Part shown: piece by piece, positions 14,437-24,478 of the stretch
Position numbering within the stretch: the stretch's first letter is position 1
Layout of the letters: every line of letters starts with the position of its first letter
The notes under the pieces: model-generated
What the model saw: the letters and a program-made list of their open reading frames with translations, nothing else
Databases searched by the model: none
What the model was told of the DNA's origin: nothing
Translations under genes and position numbers: made by a program
Assembly (NCBI GenBank): GCA_023974075.1
Contig: CM043792.1
Location: forward strand, 24,309,514-24,373,513
Source: Chaenocephalus aceratus
Taxonomy: Eukaryota > Chordata > Actinopteri > Perciformes > Channichthyidae
DNA: 64,000 nt
Direction of reading: 5' to 3'

Positions 14437-15542
14437 AACCGCTAACATTAACCAGGCAGACCATCTTGTAAGCTTAAATATAAACATATATGCAGTTTTA
14501 GATTAAAATATATATGAAAAACATGCCATTACAAAGGCAATGATGAATTTTCTGCATCTTTAACACTAAATCAACTTGCGTCATTCATCTAAGAGAGTTC
14601 AAAACTAAATTGTCTCTTCGTTTTTTTTCTAAGGGGGGTCGTAAAACAAAAAAAACTCTCAGAAAATTAGGGTACGGAGGAAAAGAGAGAGGGTTTTGTT
14701 TCCTGACACTTTGTGAGTTCCCTGCTACACCAGGGCCACATATTTATGTATGAAGGACATTAAAAAGTGCATTTTGCATGATAGGAGACCTTTAATATAC
14801 AATATTGACCCAATACAGCTAACATAGTGAGTGTATTGCTTTACTGCTCATATGTCTGTATATTTAATGCAATGGCATTGTGCCGGTTTTTTATGGGGTA
14901 GTTAGAAACCTATATAAAATGTAATAAATGCATTTCATAAACATTTAAATTCTTGGTTTGTTGGGTTTATTGTCACTTGTCAAAATGTAAGTATGTTGTT
15001 TTCCTTCCGACTATAATCCCAATTATCATTTTTAATTTGTCTGCTATAACTCCTACATACAGGTTTAACAGTTTAAAGGAAGATAACTACCGCAGAATGA
15101 AGGTATTCATAGCACGATCAAGGCATAACAGTTTTCAATCCATACTATACATAAACAATGGGGGAAAGTCAATCAAATCTGTCACCTTGAAGAGATGTAA
15201 CTAAGTGTTAAACCAAAACAGACCATTAATAATGTACTGTATGTAATAAGAGAATTTTCAAAGAAAATAATAAGAATGCCATTAATAGACACATTAAGTA
15301 AGCTATGGTTAGTTATATAATCCAGATGTGATTTCTCCTCCCATCCTTCACACGCCGACACACTAGATGGCAGTATGCTACTTTAAAGTTGGTTCGCTAA
15401 CCGACGACTGGAAAAGAAGAAGAAGCGACCGTTCGAGCTTTTTCTTAATACTTCTATGGTTTAAGCTAGGTTAGCTACGTTTACCTTCCTTATTTCTGAT
15501 ACTATTGGTAATATTATTTTTGCCATCATTAAATCTGGAGAC
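14437..15542. other. Intergenic region between znf-A and znf-B
   Basis: 3' UTR of znf-A followed by AT-rich sequence with no recognisable exon. A promoter-proximal repeat (about 15,361-15,425: 'ATGGCAGTATGCTACTTTAA' followed by an AAGAAG run) lies some 120 bp upstream of the znf-B start. The same motif recurs at 21,486 and at 52,118. Confidence 0.5.
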
Positions 15543-17652
15543 ATGGACACAGCACTGATTAAGCTGAGGCTGTTTGTTCATCAGCGGCTGTACAGAGCCG
15601 CGGAGGATATCCTCGGAGAAGTGGAGAAAACCATAAAGTTAGCTTTGTTAGCGGACGGTGGTTCCGACCTGTGTGAAGAGGAGGCTGAAAGTTCACCACC
15701 ACCGCTGGATCTGCGGAAGAAACCAGGTTTGGGACTCATATTTAGTGGTATCAAGTAACTAAGTAAATTTACTCGATTACTGTACTTAAGTACCATTTTG
15801 TGGGACCTGTACTTTACTTGAGTGTTTCAATTGTTGGCTACTTTGTACTACTACCCCACTACAATTCAGAGGTAAATAGTGTACTTTTACTCCACTACAT
15901 CTATTTTATAAACTTTATTTTTTTCTATAACACCTTTCAGGGAGGATGCAGAAGTGCTTTACAGAGCAAGATACATAGAAAATAACAATATAAATAAAGA
16001 GTAAGGAACATAATTAAAAAGAAGTTGTAAAAATAAAAAAATGTTGTAAACTTGTCAAAATAAACAGAAAGAGTTGGATCACAAAACCATAAAACAATCA
16101 AACATGAAGAGTGATACCACTCAAATTACCCAAAATTAAAAGATAGGTCTTTTAATTTAAAAATGCCAAGGGAGTTTGCTGTTCTAATATCTAATGATCC
16201 AAAGATCTAAGATCCAATTTATACCTTTAGTTACTTTGCAGATTTGGATTAAGGATATGAATTTGAATCAACACTTAAATGCTTTAGTTACACCTGGAGT
16301 AAATCCACAAGCTACCTTACACAGTCATTCAAATTAGCTCCACCTTTACCAGCTGTGATACACACATTACTGCATCAATAATTAATCAAAACCTATAATA
16401 TATATACTTATTTTTCTCAAGAAAATTGTTTAAACCCTACTATAAATGGAAACATAACATGTTGGGTAATTTGGTCACCTTTTTCTTGCAGCTGCAGAGC
16501 GTTCACTGACCAGCAGCACAGTGGAAAGTGAAGAAGACGAGTGTGATGCCTCACTGCTGCAGGAGAACCCAGGACCCTCAACACCAGAAGAGTCACATTT
16601 TAATGCTGCGATCCCAGGACCCTCTCAAACAAGTGCAGATCTGGACAATAATGACTGGAACTACTGCTCGGTTCAGTCAGACTTTGAGCTGCCAGAGATA
16701 AAAGAAGAGCAGGAGGAACTTTGGGATGACGGTCAAACACAGGACAATTATTTCCCTTCTTCTGTAATTGTGAAAAGTGAGCAAGATCTGCAAGAGGGAG
16801 AAATATCATATGAACTGGAGCCAGTTTCTTCAGGCTGCTCGGCAGCTGAGAGTGAGAACAGTGACAGGGATGAGGAGTCAGTGAACAACAAAGGAGAACA
16901 GACCAACACAAATAAAAGCAAAGGACAAAGTGAAATGCCTAGTGAGAAGAACAAAGCTAAAAGTGAAAAGGGTCGCAGCTTTTGTCATTTTTGTGGCAAG
17001 GGATTCCAGTACATTGGCTCTTTGATGAAGCACATAAAAACACATGAGAACAATTTTGACTGCACTGCTTGTGGGAAGACATTGCAGTCTACACAGGACC
17101 TGATCATTCATGTTAAAGATTGTCACAACGAAACATGTTTTTGTGAGGTTTGTGGCAAGATTTTTGCCAATATGCGTTGTCTCCGGCTGCATGAAAGAAT
17201 ACACGGAAGCATAAGCATAAAAGAGTATGTCTGTCAAGAATGTGGCAAGACTTTTTATCGAAGAGAGCATCTGATTGTGCATGTGAGGACCCATTCTGGG
17301 GAGAAACCCTATCACTGTGATGTTTGTGGAAAAGCATTCAGTCAGAGCCAGAATCTTACAATTCATAAAAGAAGTCACTCGGGAGAAAAAACCGTATCAA
17401 TGTGGCCTGTGTGGCAAACTTTTTAATACTAGCAGTCATCTTAAAACACACATGAGATACCATTCAGGAGAAAAACCTTATGAATGTGATATTTGTGGTA
17501 AACGTTTTGGCCAAAGCGGACAGATGACCAGACATAGAACCACACATACCGGAGAGAGGCCGTATGGCTGCCATATTTGTGGTATGAGGTACAGGTTTGC
17601 CCCCAATCTGAAAGTGCACATCGAAACTCACGAAAAACCTGCCGCTGAGTAA
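15543..17652 (+). pseudogene. C2H2 zinc-finger gene, copy B, one-base frameshift
   Basis: Paralogue of copy A. Exon 1 is 15543-15726 and exon 2 is 16492-17652. Exon 1 again encodes the HQRLYRAAEDILGEVEKTIK module; exon 2 carries the acidic linker with IKEE and VKSE sites and C2H2 fingers. A run of six A at 17386-17391 sits where copy A has GAGAAACC, and adds one base. Reading on, the frame ends at 17426 after finger 5, losing three fingers. The +1 frame from 17393 resumes with KPYQCGLCGKLF and runs through three intact fingers to a stop at 17652, at the same point as copy A. Joined with the extra base ignored, the chain closes in frame at 447 residues, so this is either a very recent lesion or a homopolymer assembly error. 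AATAAA lies at 17933-17938. Confidence 0.8.
15755..15910. repeat. Dispersed fish repeat in znf-B intron
   Basis: Contains the phrases 'tactgtacttaagtaccatt' and 'tgtacttttactccactaca', which resemble segments at 23,380-23,530 and 47,580-47,960. I read these as copies of one abundant non-autonomous element, but the boundaries and family are not clear. Confidence 0.45.
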
Positions 17653-18418
17653 AAACAATCAGGCTTCTGATATATCTGATTGCAATTTCAAATCATATTT
17701 CAGTAAGTTAGATTCATTTTGAAGAATAACTCCTTGAACTCTAATGCATTTTGATCGAATGTAAATATGTTCATAATTCTCTTTTAGGTTTCTATGTATA
17801 TAATTAGGATGGCTGAAGCTTTGCACTTTTAAGCTGGTGCAATTTTTGCCAAGACTGTTTCATGTGTTTATTTTTGCATATTGTTCTATGTAATGTCTTT
17901 CTATACTGAAATCATATTCCAACATAAGGAACAATAAAGTTTAGTATCATGTCATTCACGATGTAGTAGCCTATTCATCTTTTTCTGTCTCTGGACACCA
18001 AGTAAAAATGTAAACACCACTATTATCCTTCCTTCAGTCTGTCCAAACATCAAATACTCCTATGACATAAAGTCTAACTATAATTACAGGGCCATAGCTA
18101 GCAAGAAGGTGTTGCTTTGTGCAGATGTTATTGAAGGAACATTTTGTTCCCAAGTTATGGCTTGACAAAGTGAAGTCCTTTTACTAGATGTATTTTAAAA
18201 ACCACTGGTTCTTAGTTCAATGTTCATTTTTTAAGTGAGCTTTGTAAATCTGAATAATATATAGGCAAGAAAGAAATTATATTTTCTGAAAAAATGTTGA
18301 ATCCAATTAAAGCATGCTGATCATATGGATTCCCTTGGCTTTTAACAGCTGCAACTCAAGGGATATTCTGTTGGTGAATTATAATGAATTTACATTTTAC
18401 CAACATACATACATTACA
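17653..18418. other. znf-B 3' UTR and intergenic DNA
   Basis: AATAAA at 17933-17938 probably ends the znf-B transcript. The rest shows no gene or repeat that I recognise. Confidence 0.5.
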
Positions 18419-18527
18419 TTAAAGGTGGGGGTAGGTAATTTTGGAGAAACCAGCTCGAGTGCGCTAGATTTTGAAAGTACACAACCGGGAAAAATCTGCC
18501 CCTTCCTTCAGACTTCGGTTGCGTTCC

Positions 18528-19688
18528 AATAGTCCATTTAGCTTAGGAACCTTCCTAACCAAGTGAAATGACCCGGAAGTACGTCAGTGGCAGCCATGAT
18601 AAGTGCCGTTCCAATTCTCGAAATGAAAGGAAAGGAGGGCTGCAGTCAGATAGTTTAAAAATCAGCTCCTAAGTTCTAACCCTATCGTCTATTCCTTGAC
18701 CTCTGAGTGAAACGTCACGGGGTTAAGGGATAGTGGATAGGAGAATTCAAAAGGACTTAGGAGAAGAGACTGCGGTACTTTAGAGAATCCGAATGCACTT
18801 TCACTATCCGACGTGTTTATGATGCGCCAGCGGACGTCCTGACTGTGCGTCTGCTGCTGTGGGGAAACCATGGAAACCACAGTTTTCTATACAGCGGACT
18901 ACAACATGGATGTTTAATAAGAACGAGGGACTGCTGTGAACTCATCTAGAGACTCTGCACCGTGTTCTGATGCTGCTGCTTTGCTTTATGAACGTGGACA
19001 ACAGAGAAACATATTCTTCAGGACCAAAGTTGGAATTGAAATAAAAAAGGAAAGTGAAACTTATGCTCGTCACCCTCTCCCTCCGGTCCACATTAATACA
19101 AATGATCCCAACACGTATGATTGATGGAAAGATCTTAAATCAATACAGATGTATTTATTATAAACGTTTGTCCTTAACATAGATCACTGTGTATATCACC
19201 ATTCAAACGTCTTTTAAAAGTTGAACAAACCCCACACAGCTCAGTAAAGACTGAAATGTTGACTTTATTTGATCATTTCAGTGAAAACTAACGTTCATAT
19301 TTCTCTTTTTGATTATAATACTGATGAACGTTCAAATCAAAGCACTTTGGCAACTTACCACCTATGTTTTAAAATGCTTAATAAGCACCGTAACTTTCAT
19401 GATATCATTTCTCGGTCATAATCGGTTGTTTCCGTGAACGGCCGAGACTCGAGTGACGGCAAATGCTGCGGCTGCAAGGCATTGTGGGGCAGCATTTTCG
19501 CTTCTCCTGTCGGTTAGGGAGGTCCAGTGGTTCCTAAGCTAAAGGAGGTTATAAAGGAAGTTTGAAACCTCCTTTCCTATCATTCTCATCATTCTAGAGA
19601 ATTCGAACGGCACTTATCATGGCTGCCACTGAGGGACTTCCGGGTCATTTCACTCCTTTAGGAAGGTTCCTAAGCTAAATGGACTATT
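18528..19688. mobile_element. Nested inverted-repeat element with ~110-bp termini
   Basis: The left arm (18528 to about 18640) and the right arm (about 19570-19688) are near-perfect inverted copies; both begin AATAGTCCATTTAGCTTAGG and share the segments GTGAAATGACCCGGAAGT and GGCAGCCATGATAAGTGCCG. Further pairing of 19545-19570 with 19703-19727 makes a foldback around the right arm. The interior (18660-18880) is repeated at 20986-21250. No transposase was recognised and target duplications are unclear, so the superfamily is open. Confidence 0.65.
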
Positions 19689-20985
19689 CGACTTCAGCCG
19701 AGGTTTCAAACTTCCTTTATAACCAAGGGTGCACATAACTTTTTTGCCCTGGTTCTCTAAGGAGCACCTGGAGATGTTGCTTGGTGCTCATCCTTAAAAT
19801 GAAATAAACCGTAACTTTTGAGGGGGTCTTGACTTTATTTGCCAGACACACGGCACAGAACACACATGCAGAGGTGAACACAGAACACACATGCAAAGGT
19901 AAACACAAGACAACATTAGCACGACCAGTAATCCTACAAGCTGTCATCACTACCCTCCTGACTGTTCTCCTCTCTGTCAGACATGGTAGCTGATGATGTA
20001 GGCCTACTACTTTCTCTCTGGTTGAGTCTGCGATTAGCTGCTTGCATCCACAAGTCAACAGCTGGTTTTGGGTCGAAAGTCTCTGTTGTTATCTTAGACA
20101 AGTGGATGTAATCAAATAAGTATGTGAACATAACCAATAACCTACCATAGCCAATAACAAATGAATGTAACTTATTTCATTTGTGTTGTTCGTTCATATC
20201 TTATTTTACCTTAACATTTCTTTATTTATGCATTTTATTTTTTTTATCTCTCCAGTTTTAAAGGATATTTTTGGTTACTGTCCTATAGTATGCATTGAAA
20301 TGATTTCAAACCTGTTTATCCCAATAATTATAAAGGAGTGCCTTGGAAATATGTGTTTACATAAATTGTGACCAAACTGTTTGAACTTAGACTAAAGTGA
20401 ACTAAACACTCAGAGTCCTTTACCTCACTGAGCTGTATCAGCCACTCAGTCTGACTGGAGAGGACTCTCCCTCCACATTATTGTAGAAATATCTTCTTAT
20501 TATATCCGTTAGAGCAGCTAGCACCAGATTATAATAACAACACTGGGCGGTGCGCCCTTCTCTCGCTCACTCGCATTTTGGCTGTGAGCTGCGGGCGCCA
20601 GATAAGCCAACATCCCCCATTTGCATCACTTACAGCGCCCATCGTACAGGGCAATTGAAACGTGTAACCGGGGTGAAAAGGGTGTTACATTTACTTAATT
20701 ATGAATATTGTTACATCAAGGCCGAAAATTAGGATGAGCCCCAACGGTCAAAAATGTTTTTTTCCCTCCGAGAACTGCCAGCGCAGCGCCTTCCCAGATA
20801 TGGCGCCCTAGGCGAACATCTATAACGCCAGTGCTACGGGCCGACCCTGAGTTCATATGCAACTCGCAAATATCTTTCTCTCTCTCTCTCTCTCTCCTCT
20901 CTCCTCTTTTTTCTCTTCTCCCTTCTCTCTCTTCTCTCTCTCCCTCAATTTTGGTACGCAAATGCGCCTTTTTTCAAATGACCCG
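19689..20985. other. Repeat-derived DNA between nested elements
   Basis: No gene is supported. A 114-codon minus-strand frame (19717-20058) has no recognisable domain. A CT-rich low-complexity run lies at about 20,871-20,943. GC-rich 'ggcgcc' segments around 20,585 and 20,800 look repeat-derived but were not resolved. Confidence 0.4.
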
Positions 20986-21250
20986 GGTTGCGTTCCGATA
21001 ATCCAAAAATCAGCTCGTAAATTCTAAACCTATCTCCTATTCCTTGACCTCTGAGTGAAACGTCACGGCCCGGGGTTAAGGGATAGTGGATAGGAGAATT
21101 CAAAAGGATTTAGGAGAAGAGACTGCGGTACTTGTTTAGAGAATCCGAATGCACTTTCACTATCCGACGTGTTTATGATGCGCCAGCGGACGTCATGAAT
21201 GTGCGTCTGCTGCTGTGGGGAAACTATGGAAACTACAGTTTTATATACAG
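20986..21250 (+). mobile_element. Second, internally deleted copy of the 18.5-kb element
   Basis: Starts with GTTGCGTTCC as the first copy does, then jumps straight to the interior block (AAAAATCAGCTC...), which is about 90% identical by eye to 18,660-18,890 and in the same orientation. It shares phrases such as GGATAGTGGATAGGAGAATT and CACTTTCACTATCCGACGTG. The terminal region between these two parts is missing. Confidence 0.7.
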
Positions 21251-21485
21251 TAACAAGTGTGCGAACTGTGCAGTAAAAGAAGATGTAGAACATATTGTTA
21301 CATTGTGACATCTATAAATCGGAAAGAGAACAATTAAAGTCTTAGAGGCAGAGAGGGAATGGAGTGTGGTTGGTGTATTTGTTTTATTTATTTCATGGTT
21401 TTATTGATTTATTTATTTTAATTTGATTTGGATTAGAGCATAAATTAAAGAGTTGGAATGATGTGATGATTCATACTCATGTACA

Positions 21486-21560
21486 GTAGGTGGCGGTATG
21501 CACCTTTTAAGTTGTTTGCAATCCGCCAAAGAAGAAGAAGAAGAAGAAGAAGAAGAAGAA
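21486..21560 (+). repeat. GTAGGTGGCGGTATGC repeat ending in (AAG)n
   Basis: Runs from 'agtaggtggcggtatgcacc' through 'gcaatccgcc' to an AAG tract (about 21531-21560). A close copy lies at 52,118-52,180 and diverged copies at 15,361-15,425 and 21,914-21,985. It looks like a small retroposon or its tail; the family is not known to me. Confidence 0.65.
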
Positions 21561-21768
21561 GGCCCAATCCCAAACCACTCCCTCGACCCTACCCCTCCGT
21601 GACGGAGTGAACTCCGTCTGTAGCCACACTCGCAGCTCAACGAGGCTCTCTCCTGTCAGATGGAGGGAGTAAATACAGCAGCAAGCTTTGGGACGGCCTC
21701 CCCTCTCTCCGGCAGAAACAGGAAATGCCGTAACTGTATGTAACAACGGTTTCAAATCAGCATCTCTT

Positions 21769-22391
21769 AAGGCCCTGACACACCAAGCAGTCACCAGAGG
21801 ACTAGCCGACGCTGAAGTCGGCTGTTGCCTGGCCGTGTTCTCCTGCGTTTTGGCCATGTGTCGCACGGGAACACACCGCACCGACTTCAGTGCGTGAATG
21901 GCAATAACTCTCCTTACCAGCAGGCGGCGGTAGTGTGTATTCGTCATTCAAAAGAGGCAACAACCGGAAGACAGAGAAGAAGAAGAGTATCTTTTCTCCG
22001 TAATATCATACAGAGCTGGCCTCTCCTGGATCAAGGTGATGAGCAGGTCTTCGTTTGCATCATTCCAGATCGCCATGATGAGATGAAAATGAATAGCAGT
22101 CTGTGTGTGCCTTCTTAAATCGTTTGTTTACGTCCCTCACTTCCGCTTCGCTTCTCATGCACTGATTCGCTAGCTGAACAGCCAATCAGAGTGATTATTT
22201 GGTCCGACTGCCAGACCCGATGCATGGCCGATTCAACATGTTGAATCGGCCATGCATCGGGTCTGGCAGTCCAAATAAGGCGTGTCACGGTCGACGGTGC
22301 GGGACACACCAACCTGACTACGGCGCCGCGAATGCCCGACAGCCTCTGACGGCCTCTGACTCCCAAAATCGGGTTGGTGTGTCAGGGCCTT
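21769..22391. mobile_element. MITE with GGCCCTGACACACCAA termini
   Basis: The left end AAGGCCCTGACACACCAA (21769-21786) is an exact inverted match to the right end TTGGTGTGTCAGGGCCTT (22374-22391). Total about 620 bp with no transposase, so a non-autonomous DNA transposon. Flanks TTAA on the left and TTTA on the right suggest a TTAA target with one later mutation. The element contains a 66-bp perfect palindrome at 22206-22271. Confidence 0.75.
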
Positions 22392-24421
22392 TAGACAAAA
22401 AGTTTAAATGAATAACTCAAATAAAACTCCAAACATCTTTCATTGTGTTTCAAAGCTCTTTTAGTTTTAAACCTGATGTTTATAAGCTTCTTAATTTTTG
22501 CAATGGTCTGTAAATATACACAACTTTATAATAAAATGCACACATTTACCTTTTTCTAGACTAAACACAGGTTTGATCCTAAGTTAAAAACATATGAGGT
22601 CGTTAACATCGCAATTTATCAGTGGATGTTTGCTGGAACTACTTGTAAACAGCGTGTTTCCTGACGGACACACAGTGTGACTCCGGTCAGGTAGAGACCG
22701 GTCTCAAGTCAGCACCGATGCAGACTCGCTGTTTGAGGGCTTGATAGCCCACTCCCCAAGAAGAAGAAGAAGAAGAAGAAGAAGAGCCCCTCCTCCAACA
22801 CACACGAACCAAGCCCCCAGGAAGTGCGCCGGAGTCTGATGAGAATATTCGTGCTGGTCAAACGTCGGTACTACACTTCCTTTAGGTTGCTGGGCCCGGA
22901 AACACTTTTTACCATTGACTTACATTGGGAAAGAGTGGTCTGTAACTCGTTGGATAATTTTTTTTAAACTAAATAAACTACCCAGTATGAACGTTTGTAG
23001 GCCTATAGCCCTTATTAAAAACATTCGTTCCTCAAGTTGTAAAAATGTGCTCATAACGTTATTCTGAGAGTTATTTCCCTCGGCATTATGAACGCGCATC
23101 TAACCCACGGGACCGCGCCGCCCGGCACGTTCATGTTACGTGTTCAGTACTACATGAGTTTCTCTTTACCCATGGATGCACAATAACAACGGACCCATAT
23201 CGCATTGCTGCCAGCCCACGGAGCTGTAATAATGGATATATTGCACATGTTTGCTGAAATTCATCATTTGTAAAATAGTATACTACATGGGCTGTATGAT
23301 GTAAATCTTGTACCGTAAATGTTGTATTAAATAAAGTTAATATTACCGACGTAGATTAACGTTCCTGTAGCTTCTTATTGCACTTGCAATTGTTTTAGTT
23401 ACTTGTGGGCTACTTAACATGAATAATCACAGTTACTATATCCTTTTACTCCATCACATTTCAAAAAGAAATAGGCTATTGTTATTTTAACTCCACCACA
23501 GTAATCCATCATCAGCTTTACTTTTTAGATAAAGTTTTAACTCACAATTGATCATAACAGGCTTCAACATACATTTGTATGTATTACCAAGTGGTTTCAT
23601 GTACAACCCACACAAGTATCATGCTAAATGAAGCTCTGTTGCTTGGATATCACTAGATCCTGATGTCAGCGTAATATAAAAGTACATAACGATTGATGTG
23701 TAATTTAGCATAATTTACTAGCTAGCTGCTAACTGCCGCCTCGTTAATATAAATCCAGTACCATGCTGTCATGAATGTGCGGTGCTGTTACGTGTACGCA
23801 AATTCACATGCTTAATGTGAACGAGCCTTTTGGGCGGCGTGGTTAAAGTTGCGCATGCTCTATGAGTGCACATACGGGTACTTCTCAGGCATGCCGGGTA
23901 ATCTGTGACGTTTCGCTCTCTCAAAAGTTGGGCCATTTTGTCATCATGCGCCATTGAGCAACTCTCATAGGAATGAATGAGGCCCCGCCTCCGACACGAA
24001 CGCGCACATGACCAATGAGGGCACGAGATAAATGTGTGCACAGATGGAAGGCTGACAGGCGGGTAGGCTTAGTTATTTTAGGCAGGCCGGCTAAAATGAT
24101 TGGTCGTGCTTTTTTTTTCCACAGATGACTTTTTATGGATTTTTTGTCAAAGGCAAAGCACTTAGGATATTCATTGCTATCGGGATGTTAAGAGCATTCC
24201 ATGGAATATAACAAAGTGTATCTCGAGCCGGTTTCTCAAACTTACCTACCCCACCTTTAATCTTAATATATTAACAGAAACCAGAATAACATGATTATTT
24301 TTCATGATCCACGCTAAAGGACACCCCGAGTGAGTCATCTTGATCTCAATATAGGATCTTTGTAGCAATCGTCACAACCGCTTCGGTGTTCGCTTCCGGT
24401 TCTGTCCCTTGCACTTGCTGA

Positions 24422-24441
24422 TATAAAACCTATGTATAAAA
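24422..24441 (+). promoter_or_regulatory. Two TATA boxes upstream of znf-C
   Basis: TATAAAA occurs at 24422-24428 and at 24435-24441, 38-57 nt upstream of the znf-C start codon at 24479. That spacing would give a very short 5' UTR. Paralogues A and B show no such boxes. Confidence 0.5.
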
Positions 24442-24478
24442 CCAGCATTCTTTCACGGAGGACTCAACTGTCTCCACA

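Larger units (their letters stand above)
18423..24256. mobile_element. TTAA-flanked composite DNA transposon (5.8 kb, nested)
   Basis: Both ends carry a direct TTAA (18419-18422 and 24257-24260). The inverted termini align over about 36 bp: the left end begins AGGTGGGGGTAGGTAATTTT and continues GAGAAACCAGCTCGAG, and the right end, reverse-complemented, begins AGGTGGGGTAGGTAAGTTT and continues GAGAAACCGGCTCGAG. TTAA target duplication is the signature of the piggyBac and Kolobok superfamilies; the AGG start fits Kolobok-like better than the CCC start of piggyBac. No transposase frame is visible, so it is non-autonomous. Much of its length is later insertions: 18528-19688, 20986-21250 and 21769-22391. 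Confidence 0.7.

Noticed and set aside
13963..14487. 174-codon antisense frame over znf-A; also 166 codons at 16878-17378
   Set aside because: Shadows of the repeated finger codons on the other strand; the same frame appears in both paralogues because the sense sequence is conserved.
19717..20058. 114-codon minus frame in the repeat field
   Set aside because: Inside composite transposon DNA and without a recognisable domain.
22743..22785. AAG repeat tract as another copy of the promoter-linked repeat
   Set aside because: Only the AAG run is present; the GGTGGCGGTATGC core is missing.
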